A DNA stretch of 64,000 bases from CAXXOK01 sp963678055 (GTDB lineage: Bacteria; Bacillota; Clostridia; Christensenellales; Aristaeellaceae): assembly GCA_963678055.1 (NCBI GenBank), contig OY782679.1:1426001-1490000 (forward strand), given 5' to 3'. Position numbers and translations under genes: made by a program. The notes under the pieces are model-generated. The model saw only the letters and a list, made by a program, of their open reading frames with translations, made no database searches and was not told the DNA's origin. This document shows positions 51,784 to 60,351 of the stretch, piece by piece; position 1 is the stretch's first letter; every line of letters begins with the position of its first letter.

Positions 51784-52089
51784 AGTATTTCCTCCTTTTA
51801 TGCTGCGGGATCTTCAGCATCCGAAAAAAGCAAATGCCTTTCAAGCGTATGTTCTTTGCAGCGCAAGAATACTCCGTATGTTAATGTTAATGGCATACCG
51901 TGTTCATTCGCCATTTTCTATAAACAGCCCAATAACATGGGCATACTATACGATTATCGGCTACGGTTCGCACAATTATTAACAAACGCATTATAACATA
52001 AGTATACTAAAAAGAATACAAAGAAATCTCAAACGGAATGAATTTGTCATAACCTCACAGTGAACACGCTGTTTTGCTGTGCTCTTATA
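51784..52089. other. 306-base intergenic stretch between the RNase J gene and the rseC-like gene
   Basis: A+T-rich, with frequent stops in all frames. It holds the probable RNase J promoter near 51990 and a transcribed leader of about 200 bases. I see no convincing gene, riboswitch or strong hairpin. The leader is long enough to hold regulation of RNase J by its own cleavage, but no structure supports this. Confidence 0.5.
51990..51998 (-). promoter_or_regulatory. extended -10 promoter of the RNase J gene
   Basis: On the minus strand TGTTATAAT: a perfect TATAAT with the TGn extension. The -35 region 17 bases further up is poor (TATTCT). Start expected near 51983. Confidence 0.45.
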
Positions 52090-52530
52090 TTATGATACTC
52101 CGCAATCCATGCCTGACTCGCTTGGTTTCTCCGGGTAAACGGCGGTGATGACAGGGGTCCATTCGGGCTTTTTAGACACGAACTTATCGATTAGATAGAG
52201 TATTACAAATGCTACGAGCAGACCGACGACCGCGCTGACTACCATGACCAGATCGGAGCCTCCGGCAATCAGCCAGCCCAGTAAAAGACCAAGAAACAGG
52301 CCGACCAGGGGAATGATGTACACTAGGGTGGTTGCCTGTACAAAGCGGTTTTCTGGAAGCTCTACACGCACCCATTCACCAACATTGTGCTCGGATGGAA
52401 AGCTGACTTCGCTGTTGCCGGCCCCTGTGCCGCAGGCTTTGCAGCTGCCACAGGCTTCCGGCCGGGAAAAGCGAACGGTGATTCTGCCGGTTTGGTTGTT
52501 TTTGTCCGTGATTTGACCGTATTTTACCAT
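52090..52530 (-). CDS. RseC/MucC family SoxR-reducing-system-like protein
   Basis: 146 aa. The N-terminal domain has a cysteine cluster CGSCKACGTG that could bind an iron-sulfur centre. Two membrane helices follow (LVYIIPLVGLFLGLLLGWLI and VMVVSAVVGLLVAFVILYLI). This is the RseC/MucC layout; family members affect SoxR reduction or Rnf-type electron transfer. No rnf genes are in the window. The ATG at 52530 has AGGAGA 6 bases upstream. It stands alone, divergent from rpoB. Confidence 0.88.
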   Translation of the reverse strand: MVKYGQITDKNNQTGRITVRFSRPEACGSCKACGTGAGNSEVSFPSEHNVGEWVRVELPENRFVQATTLVYIIPLVGLFLGLLLGWLIAGGSDLVMVVSAVVGLLVAFVILYLIDKFVSKKPEWTPVITAVYPEKPSESGMDCGVS

Positions 52531-52586
52531 ATTTTTCTCCTGCTTATGCAATGTGCGAATATAGTCTGCGAATTTCGCGGAATCGC

Positions 52587-52615
52587 TTGACTATAGACTG
52601 GTTCAATGCTAAAAT
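52587..52615 (+). promoter_or_regulatory. promoter of rpoBC
   Basis: TTGACT (52587-52592), 17-base spacer, TAAAAT (52610-52615). Start expected near 52622, giving a leader of about 148 bases before rpoB. In many bacteria rpoB follows rplJL; here no ribosomal protein gene precedes it, so a separate promoter is expected. Confidence 0.6.
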
Positions 52616-52769
52616 ATAAAATTGCATTAGTATCGTCTGTTTGCGGTGGAAAATAAGCCCGCAATCAGTATTTTACAGCTTGCTAAAGCAAAAAGCAACT
52701 GTCAAATCCTGGCGGCATAGAAACGCAGGCATACGGTCCGGTGCAAGAACATGAGGGGTGATATCATTT

Positions 52770-55700
52770 ATGGTGCACGAGGTTCAAATGGGGAAACTGA
52801 GAAAGCGAATGAGCTTCTCTCGCATCGAAGAAGTTTTGGATATGCCAGATCTGATAGAGGTGCAAAAGAACAGTTATCGACGCTTCCTGCAAGAAGACCT
52901 CCGCGAGGTGCTAGCCGATGTCTCACCGATAAACGATTATACGGATAATTTGGTCCTTGAATTCGTAGATTACTCACTTGATGAGCCGAAAAACAGCGTG
53001 GAACGCTGCAAGGAACGCGACATGACCTATGCCGCGCCTTTGAAAGTGTTTGCACGGCTTAAGAATCGCGAAACGGGCGAAATTAAGGAATCCGATGTCT
53101 TCATGGGTGATTTCCCGCTGATGACCGAACATGGCACGTTTGTAATCAACGGTGCGGAGCGTGTTATCGTCAGCCAGCTGGTTCGCTCGCCGGGCGTCTA
53201 TTATTCCGATTCGATCGACAAAACAGGTAAACACCTGTTTTCAACGACCGTAATCCCCAATCGCGGTGCATGGCTGGAGTTTGAGACAGATTCCAACGAC
53301 GTACTCTGGGTACGCATTGACCGTGCGCGCAAGTTGCCGATTACGGTTCTTTTGCGTGCGCTTGGCTACGGCACCGATTCGGACATCGTCAACCTCTTTG
53401 GTGAGGAAGAACGCTTAATGTCCACGCTGCAGCGCGGCGATAATGCTCAAAACCAGGACGAAGGCCTGATCGAAATCTACAAGCGGCAGAAGCCCGGCGA
53501 ACCGCCGACGCGCGACAGCGCACAGAGCCTGCTCAACTCGTTGTTCTTCGACCCGAAGCGCTACGATTTGATGCGTGTGGGCCGCTATAAGTTCAATAAA
53601 AAGCTTTCCATTGCCAAGCGCATTCAGGATCAGGTGGCTGCTGATGATATTGTCAGCCCGCAGGATGGTGAAGTGTTTGTCAAGGCTGGCAAAAAAATCG
53701 ACAAAGAAACAGCCAAGGCCATCCAGAACAGCGGAATCAACTCCGTTACGATCAAGCTGGAAAGCCGCACGCTGAAGGTTGTCGGTAACAACTTTGTGGA
53801 AGCAAACGAGTATCTACCGTTTGATCCCAAGGATGTTGGTGTGCTGGAAATGGTGCACTATCCGACACTGATGCAGATTCTGGAAGCCAGCGGCGACAGT
53901 GAAGAACTGCTCAAGCAGAACATCGCAGAAAACCTGAACAGCCTGGTACCCAAGCGTATTTTGACGGACGACATCGTCGCCTCTGTCAGCTATCTGCTGG
54001 GTCTGCCGTATGGCGTGGGTCACACCGATGATATCGATCACCTGGGCAATCGCCGCCTGCGCAGCGTAGGTGAGCTGCTGCAAAACCAGATTCGTATCGG
54101 CCTGTCCCGCTTAGAGCGCGTTGTGCGCGAACGTATGGCCATTCAGGATGCCAATGATGTGCGCCCCGGCGAGCTGATTAACATCCGTCCGGTCAGCGCA
54201 GCGATCAAGGAGTTCTTCGGGTCTTCGCAGCTGTCGCAGTTCATGGATCAGCCCAACCCGCTGGCAGAACTGACGCACAAACGCCGTTTGTCGGCCCTTG
54301 GGCCTGGCGGTCTGAACCGCGATCGCGCTTCATTTGAAGTCCGCGATGTGCACTACAGCCACTACGCGCGCATCTGTCCTATTGAAACGCCTGAAGGCCC
54401 CAACATCGGTCTGATCGGCTCGCTGGCGACCTATGCCCGCATCAATGAGTACGGCTTCATTGAAGCCCCGTACCGCCGTGTGAACAAGAAAAACGGCCGT
54501 GTAACCGAAGAAATCGTCTACATGACTGCCGATGAAGAAGACTTTTACAAAGTCGCACAGGCAAATGAGCCGCTTGAGAAAAACGGCGCGTTTGTCAACG
54601 AACGTGTTACGGTTCGTGACAAGTCTGAAATCATCGAAGTGCATGCCGATCAGGTTGACTTCATTGATGTCAGCCCCCGGCAGGTGGTATCCGTTGCAAC
54701 GGCAATGATTCCGTTCCTTGAAAACGACGATGCCAACCGTGCGCTGATGGGCTCCAACATGCAGCGCCAGGCGGTTCCGCTGCTCAAGCCGGAAGCACCG
54801 ATTATCGGTACCGGTATGGAGTTCAAGGCTGCACAGGATTCCGGCGTGGTCTTGCTCGCCAAAGAAGACGGCGTAGTCAAGAAAGTCGCCGGCGATCAGG
54901 TAATCGTTGCTGACAAGAACAATGAAGAACATACCTATCACTTGCAAAAGTTTGCTCGTAGCAACCAGGGAACTTGCATCAATCAGCGTCCGCGCGTATA
55001 CGCCGGAGAAACGATTACTAAAGGCGATCTGATTGCTGACGGACCTTCGACGGAATATGGCGAAATCGGCCTCGGCCGTAACGTGCTGATTGGGTTCATG
55101 TCCTGGGAGGGTTATAACTTCGAGGATGCAATCCTGATCAGTGAAGAGCTGGTACGCGAAGATAAGTACACCTCCATACATATTGAAGAGTTCGAATCCG
55201 AAGCCCGCGAAACCAAGCTCGGTTCCGAAGAAATCACCCGCGATATTCCAAACGTCGGCGAGGATGCCGTGAAAGACTTGGATGAGTTCGGTGTCGTTCG
55301 TATCGGCGCGGAAGTCCAGGCCGGTGATATTCTGGTCGGTAAAGTGACGCCCAAGGGCGAAACCGATCTGACGGCAGAAGAACGCCTCCTGCGCGCAATC
55401 TTCGGTGAAAAAGCCCGCGAAGTGCGCGATACAAGCTTGCGCGTACCGCACGGTGAAGGCGGCATCGTGGTGGACGTGAAAACCTTCACCCGTGAAAGCA
55501 AGGATGAGCTCAGCCCCGGCGTGAACGAAATGGTTCGCGTCTATATTGCACAGAAGCGCAAAATCAGCGTTGGCGATAAAATGGCAGGCCGCCACGGTAA
55601 CAAAGGTGTTGTCAGCCGCATTCTGCGGCAGGAAGACATGCCTTTCATGCCCGATGGCACCCCCCTGCAAATCGTGTTGAACCCGATGGGCGTGCCTTCG

Positions 55701-56531
55701 CGCATGAACATTGGTCAGGTGCTGGAAGTGCACTTGGGCATGGCTGCTAAAGCCCTTGGCTGGCATGTGGCGACCCCGGTATTTGATGGGGCGCACTACT
55801 CCGAAATCAGGGAGACGCTTGAAAAAGCCAATATGAATCCCGACGGCAAAACGATGCTATACGACGGCCGCACAGGCGATGCCTTTGAAAACCGCGTCAC
55901 CGTTGGCATCATGTACTTCTTGAAACTTCACCACTTGGTGGACGACAAAATGCATGCGCGTTCCGTCGGCCCCTACTCGCTGGTTACGCAGCAGCCACTT
56001 GGCGGTAAAGCCCAGTTCGGTGGTCAGCGTTTCGGTGAAATGGAAGTCTGGGCGCTGGAAGCCTACGGGGCGGCCAATACGTTGCAGGAAATCCTCACCG
56101 TCAAATCCGATGATATTGTCGGTCGTGTGAAGACCTACGAAGCCATCGTAAAAGGCACCAACATCCCCTCGCCGGGCGTGCCGGAGAGCTTCAAGGTTCT
56201 GCTGAAGGAACTGCAATCGCTTTCGCTGGATATCCGCGTGATGGACAGCATGAAAAACGAGATCATCATCCGCGAACTGGAAGACGACGATGCCGAAGAA
56301 ATCACCATGCCGGTGCGTCAAGTCGAGCAGGAACAGGAAGACAAGCCTGTTGAGACGGAAGACGTGGAAGAGACCATCGATGAAGAAGCGCTGGAAGACA
56401 TCGACTTTATCGAAGACGACGATCTGGATGATTTCAACATGGATCTGGACGATGATCTGGAAATCGACCTGGACGGGGAAGACGATCACAGCCCGGACGA
56501 CAAAGCTGCGGACGATATTGATACCAAATAA
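52770..56531 (+). CDS. rpoB: RNA polymerase beta subunit
   Basis: 1253-aa core RNA polymerase subunit. The N terminus MVHEVQMGKLRKRMSFSRIE aligns with Clostridia RpoB, which picks the ATG at 52770 over the GTG at 52758. The rifampicin region GSSQLSQFMDQPNPLAELTH keeps Asp, His and Ser at the positions usually changed in resistant mutants. The later blocks PIETPEGPNIGLI, the flap and GGKAQFGGQRFGEMEVWALE are complete. After the usual end there is an extra acidic tail of about 70 residues, mostly Asp and Glu. rpoC follows after 70 bases. Confidence 0.97.
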   Translation: MVHEVQMGKLRKRMSFSRIEEVLDMPDLIEVQKNSYRRFLQEDLREVLADVSPINDYTDNLVLEFVDYSLDEPKNSVERCKERDMTYAAPLKVFARLKNRETGEIKESDVFMGDFPLMTEHGTFVINGAERVIVSQLVRSPGVYYSDSIDKTGKHLFSTTVIPNRGAWLEFETDSNDVLWVRIDRARKLPITVLLRALGYGTDSDIVNLFGEEERLMSTLQRGDNAQNQDEGLIEIYKRQKPGEPPTRDSAQSLLNSLFFDPKRYDLMRVGRYKFNKKLSIAKRIQDQVAADDIVSPQDGEVFVKAGKKIDKETAKAIQNSGINSVTIKLESRTLKVVGNNFVEANEYLPFDPKDVGVLEMVHYPTLMQILEASGDSEELLKQNIAENLNSLVPKRILTDDIVASVSYLLGLPYGVGHTDDIDHLGNRRLRSVGELLQNQIRIGLSRLERVVRERMAIQDANDVRPGELINIRPVSAAIKEFFGSSQLSQFMDQPNPLAELTHKRRLSALGPGGLNRDRASFEVRDVHYSHYARICPIETPEGPNIGLIGSLATYARINEYGFIEAPYRRVNKKNGRVTEEIVYMTADEEDFYKVAQANEPLEKNGAFVNERVTVRDKSEIIEVHADQVDFIDVSPRQVVSVATAMIPFLENDDANRALMGSNMQRQAVPLLKPEAPIIGTGMEFKAAQDSGVVLLAKEDGVVKKVAGDQVIVADKNNEEHTYHLQKFARSNQGTCINQRPRVYAGETITKGDLIADGPSTEYGEIGLGRNVLIGFMSWEGYNFEDAILISEELVREDKYTSIHIEEFESEARETKLGSEEITRDIPNVGEDAVKDLDEFGVVRIGAEVQAGDILVGKVTPKGETDLTAEERLLRAIFGEKAREVRDTSLRVPHGEGGIVVDVKTFTRESKDELSPGVNEMVRVYIAQKRKISVGDKMAGRHGNKGVVSRILRQEDMPFMPDGTPLQIVLNPMGVPSRMNIGQVLEVHLGMAAKALGWHVATPVFDGAHYSEIRETLEKANMNPDGKTMLYDGRTGDAFENRVTVGIMYFLKLHHLVDDKMHARSVGPYSLVTQQPLGGKAQFGGQRFGEMEVWALEAYGAANTLQEILTVKSDDIVGRVKTYEAIVKGTNIPSPGVPESFKVLLKELQSLSLDIRVMDSMKNEIIIRELEDDDAEEITMPVRQVEQEQEDKPVETEDVEETIDEEALEDIDFIEDDDLDDFNMDLDDDLEIDLDGEDDHSPDDKAADDIDTK

Positions 56532-56601
56532 CGTTTCCGGCAACGCCGTAAAGATCGTACCATTAACATGATTGTCCAATACCCGAAAGGAGTGTCAAAC
56601 T

Positions 56602-59600
56602 TTGTTTGAACTGACGAACCTTGATTCGATACAGATAGGAATGGCATCGCCGGAGAAGATCCTCAACTGGAGCTTTGGTGAAGTCTCGAAGCCCGAAACC
56701 ATTAACTACCGCACCTTGAAGCCCGAACGAGATGGACTGTTCTGCGAACGCATCTTTGGGCCGACGAAGGACTGGGAATGTAACTGCGGTAAGTATAAAA
56801 GAATCAAATTCAAAGACAAAAACAAGATTTGCGACAAGTGCGGTGTGCAGGTAACGCGTGCCAAGGTACGCCGTGAGCGTATGGGCCACATCCAACTGGC
56901 CGCACCCGTCAGCCACATCTGGTATTTCAAGGGGATTCCCAGCCGTATGGGTATGCTGCTTGATATCAGCCCTCGTGCGCTGGAAAAAGTACTCTACTTT
57001 GCAAGCTTCATCGTGCTGGATCCCGGCGATTCCAAGGTGACAGGTCTGAAAAAGTATGAGCTGATCACCGATGCAAAGTATCGTGAGCTGGAAGCTCAGC
57101 ACGGCCGTGGTTCGTTCCGCGCCGGTATGGGTGCCGAAGCTGTGAAGAATATGCTGCTGGAGTTAGATCTGGACGCAATCAGCGAAAAGCTCAAGAAGGA
57201 TATTGCCGAGCTCGTTGAAAAAGAACGCGACCGCGAAACCGAAGGCCAGAAACGCTCCCGCGCAGTCAAACGCCTGGAAGTGGTCGAAGCCTTCCGCCAG
57301 AGCGGCAACCGCCCCGAGTGGATGATTCTGGATGTTGTTCCGGTCATCCCGCCGGATCTGCGCCCCATGGTGCAGCTGGATGGTGGCCGTTTCGCCACCA
57401 GTGACCTGAATGACCTGTACCGCCGCGTTATCAACCGCAACAACCGCCTGAAACGGCTGTTGGAGCTTGATGCGCCGGATATCATTGTTCGCAATGAAAA
57501 GCGCATGCTGCAGGAAGCTGTCGATGCACTGATTGATAATGGCCGTCGCGGCCGTGCGGTCACCGGCCCCGGTAACCGTGCTCTTAAATCACTGTCCGAC
57601 CTGTTGCGTGGTAAGCAAGGCCGTTTCCGCCAGAACCTGCTGGGTAAACGTGTTGACTATTCCGGCCGTTCGGTTATCGTTGTTGGTCCGGAACTCAAGC
57701 TTTACCAGTGCGGCTTGCCCAAGGAAATGGCGCTGGAGCTGTTTAAGCCGTTCGTAATTGAACGCCTGGTCGCGCTGAAATACGCACACCATGGTAAAAA
57801 CGCCAAGCGTATGGTGGAAAAAGGCCGTCCCGAAGTTTGGGATATCCTTGAAAACGTGATTAAAGAGCATCCCGTGCTCCTCAACCGCGCACCTACACTG
57901 CACCGCTTGGGCATTCAGGCCTTTGAACCTGTATTGGTCGAAGGTCGCGCCATCAAACTGCATCCGCTGGTCTGTACGGCCTACAACGCCGACTTTGACG
58001 GTGACCAGATGGCCGTGCACGTACCGCTGTCTATGGAAGCACAGGCGGAAGCCCGCTTCCTGATGCTGGCGCATAACAATATCTTAAAACCGCAGGACGG
58101 CAAACCCGTCATGTCGCCTTCGCAGGACATGGTTATTGGCTGCTATTATCTGACAATGACCTGGCCGAAACGCGAAACGCTGGAGCTTAAGGACATCCCT
58201 GTTTTCTCTAACTATGAAGAGGCAATGATGGCCTACCAGACAAAAAACATCACCCTGCAGCAGCCGATTCGCGTGCGCCTTACCCGCACATTCGAAGGCC
58301 AAACCGGGACAAAAGTTGTTGACTGCACTCTGGGTACGCTGATCCTCAACGAAGTTATCCCACAGGATATCGGCCGCAAACCGCGTAAAAACCTGGACGA
58401 TATGTTCGCCTTGGAAGTCGATACCCTCTGCGGCAAAAAAGACCTTGGCAAAATTGTTGACCAGGTCTACCAGCAGCACGGCATTCATGTAACGGCAGAA
58501 GTGCTGGATGCCATGAAAGCCCTCGGCTTCCAGTATTCCACACGCGGCGCGATCACCGTATCCGTTGCCGACATCAAAGTACCGCCGGAAAAGGCAGAAA
58601 TGCTGGAAGAAGCCGAAGAACAGGTTACCGAGATCAACGATAACTTCTTCATGGGCATGCTTTCCGAAGACGAGCGTTACCGCGCAGTTATTGATGTATG
58701 GAGCGGCACTACCGCAAAGCTCAGAAGTATGATTCTGCCGGGCCTGGACGAACGCAATCCTATCCGTATGATGACAGACTCCGGCGCCCGTGGTAGTGCA
58801 TCACAGATTGCACAGCTCGCCGGTATGCGTGGCCTGATGGCATCGCCCTCCGGTAAAACCATCGAGCTTCCTATCCGCGCCAACTTCCGCGAAGGTCTGT
58901 CGGTGCTTGAGTTCTTCCTGTCTTCACATGGTAGCCGCAAATCGCTGGCTGACACCGCGCTGCGTACCGCAGACTCCGGTTATCTGACCCGTCGTCTGGT
59001 CGACGTATCACAGGAAGTTATCGTTCGTGAACTGGATTGCTTTGCCCATGGCAGTGAAAAGGTTCGCGGCATCACGCTGGAGGAAATCTCCATCAACAAT
59101 CAGGTGATTGAGAGCTTGGACGACCGTCTGGTCGGCCGTGTTGCGGCAGAGGATATCGTAGATCCCGAAACCGGGGAAATTCTGGTCGCGCTCAACGAAC
59201 TGATTACCAACCAGAAAGCCAAAAACATCGTAAACGCCGGCGTGAAAAAAGCGCAGGTCCGCAGCGTGCTAACTTGCCGCAATGAAACGGGCGTTTGTGC
59301 CCGTTGCTATGGCGCTAACCTTGCCACCGGCGAGCCGGTAGATGTGGGTGAAGCGGTAGGTATCGTCGCAGCACAGGCCATCGGCGAACCGGGCACGCAG
59401 CTGACCATGCGTACATTCCATACCGGCGGCGTTGCTGGCGGCGATGATATTACACAGGGTCTTCCCCGTGTTGAAGAGCTGTTTGAAGCCCGTAAACCCA
59501 AGCGCGATGCGACCCTTGCAGAAATCAGCGGTAAGGTGTCCATCGGCGAGAACAAGCGTAAGCGTGAAGTGACTGTCACCAACCCGGATGACGTTACAGA

Positions 59601-60177
59601 GCAGAAATCCTATACGATTAACTACGGCAGCCGCCTGAAGGTTGAAGAAGGCCAGATGGTTGAAGCCGGTGACGAGCTGATCGAAGGCTCGATCAACCCG
59701 CACGATTTGCTGCGCATCCTCGGCGTGAAAGCCGTTCAGGATTACCTGCTGCGTGAAGTGCTTAGCGTATACCGCCAGCAGGGCGTTAACATCTCCGATA
59801 AGCATATCGAGATTATCGTTCGCCAGATGCTGCGCAAGGTTCGCGTAGAGGACTGCGGCGATACCAACCTCCTGCCCGGAGCGCTTGTGGATATCTTCCG
59901 CTTTGAAGAAGCCAACCGCGCACCGATTGAAGCAGGTCTGCGTCCTGCCATCGCCAAGCGTATCCTGCTGGGTATTACCAAGGCATCGCTGGCAACGGAA
60001 AGCTTCCTCTCGGCAGCGTCCTTCCAGGAAACCACACGCGTACTCACCGATGCCGCCATCAAAGGCAAGGTGGATCCACTGCTGGGCCTGAAAGAGAACG
60101 TTATCATTGGTAAGCTGATCCCCGCCGGGACTGGTATGCCCAAGTACAAGGACATTGAACTTGTAGAAAACTTCTAA
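56602..60177 (+). CDS. rpoC: RNA polymerase beta' subunit
   Basis: 1191-aa catalytic subunit. N-terminal zinc ribbon (CNCGKYKR with CDKCGVQV), the active-site NADFDGDQMA with three Mg-binding aspartates, bridge-helix and trigger-loop blocks (GARGSASQIAQLAGMRGLM), and the second zinc site (CRNETGVCARCYG). Start: AAGGAG at 56587-56592 is 9 bases before the TTG at 56602, which gives the expected MFELTNLDSIQIGMASPEKI; an ATG at 56572 lies upstream of that site and is rejected. A structured RNA region follows the stop. Confidence 0.97.
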   Translation: MFELTNLDSIQIGMASPEKILNWSFGEVSKPETINYRTLKPERDGLFCERIFGPTKDWECNCGKYKRIKFKDKNKICDKCGVQVTRAKVRRERMGHIQLAAPVSHIWYFKGIPSRMGMLLDISPRALEKVLYFASFIVLDPGDSKVTGLKKYELITDAKYRELEAQHGRGSFRAGMGAEAVKNMLLELDLDAISEKLKKDIAELVEKERDRETEGQKRSRAVKRLEVVEAFRQSGNRPEWMILDVVPVIPPDLRPMVQLDGGRFATSDLNDLYRRVINRNNRLKRLLELDAPDIIVRNEKRMLQEAVDALIDNGRRGRAVTGPGNRALKSLSDLLRGKQGRFRQNLLGKRVDYSGRSVIVVGPELKLYQCGLPKEMALELFKPFVIERLVALKYAHHGKNAKRMVEKGRPEVWDILENVIKEHPVLLNRAPTLHRLGIQAFEPVLVEGRAIKLHPLVCTAYNADFDGDQMAVHVPLSMEAQAEARFLMLAHNNILKPQDGKPVMSPSQDMVIGCYYLTMTWPKRETLELKDIPVFSNYEEAMMAYQTKNITLQQPIRVRLTRTFEGQTGTKVVDCTLGTLILNEVIPQDIGRKPRKNLDDMFALEVDTLCGKKDLGKIVDQVYQQHGIHVTAEVLDAMKALGFQYSTRGAITVSVADIKVPPEKAEMLEEAEEQVTEINDNFFMGMLSEDERYRAVIDVWSGTTAKLRSMILPGLDERNPIRMMTDSGARGSASQIAQLAGMRGLMASPSGKTIELPIRANFREGLSVLEFFLSSHGSRKSLADTALRTADSGYLTRRLVDVSQEVIVRELDCFAHGSEKVRGITLEEISINNQVIESLDDRLVGRVAAEDIVDPETGEILVALNELITNQKAKNIVNAGVKKAQVRSVLTCRNETGVCARCYGANLATGEPVDVGEAVGIVAAQAIGEPGTQLTMRTFHTGGVAGGDDITQGLPRVEELFEARKPKRDATLAEISGKVSIGENKRKREVTVTNPDDVTEQKSYTINYGSRLKVEEGQMVEAGDELIEGSINPHDLLRILGVKAVQDYLLREVLSVYRQQGVNISDKHIEIIVRQMLRKVRVEDCGDTNLLPGALVDIFRFEEANRAPIEAGLRPAIAKRILLGITKASLATESFLSAASFQETTRVLTDAAIKGKVDPLLGLKENVIIGKLIPAGTGMPKYKDIELVENF

Positions 60178-60183
60178 TCAACC

Positions 60184-60299
60184 GTTTCTTAAACCCCCAT
60201 CTGCAGTGTCAGCTTCAGGATGGCAAGGGGCGTCACTTACAGATGAGTAAGCTTCGCCTCTTGCCTCCTTTGCTTTTGGTAGATAGGGGTTTTAGAAAC
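60184..60299 (+). ncRNA. unassigned structured RNA between rpoC and dnaX
   Basis: The gap folds into one long rod. The outer stem pairs 60184-60202 with 60281-60299 (17 of 19 positions complementary; ends GTTTCT and AGAAAC). The inner stem pairs GGCAAGGGGCG (60222-60232) with CGCCTCTTGCC (60255-60265) with one G-U, extended by AGGA/TCCT around a bulged T. The apical hairpin is CTTAC-AGATGA-GTAAG. A central internal loop of about 14 and 11 bases remains. No T tract follows, so it is not a simple terminator. The shape resembles a short 6S RNA, but length and lack of a clear promoter leave it unassigned. It could also be an mRNA processing or leader element. Confidence 0.6.
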
Positions 60300-60351
60300 T
60301 GCTAATCGTTTCATCATCGCATTTTACTTACTATAACAATCGGAGGGTGCC

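Noticed and set aside
52758..52760. GTG at 52758 as the rpoB start
   Set aside because: It overlaps the AGGGG ribosome binding site and the extra residues are not part of the conserved RpoB N terminus.
54330..55796. A 488-codon open frame antisense to rpoB
   Set aside because: Shadow of rpoB codon usage; the sense strand is unmistakably RpoB.
60184..60299. 6S RNA or a second SRP RNA
   Set aside because: It lacks the conserved SRP apical loop. For 6S it is short (about 116 bases) and no clear promoter was found, so I kept it as an unassigned structured RNA.
60332..60337. TATAAC before dnaX as a promoter
   Set aside because: A start 7 bases downstream would remove part of the dnaX ribosome binding site, and the -35 region is poor.
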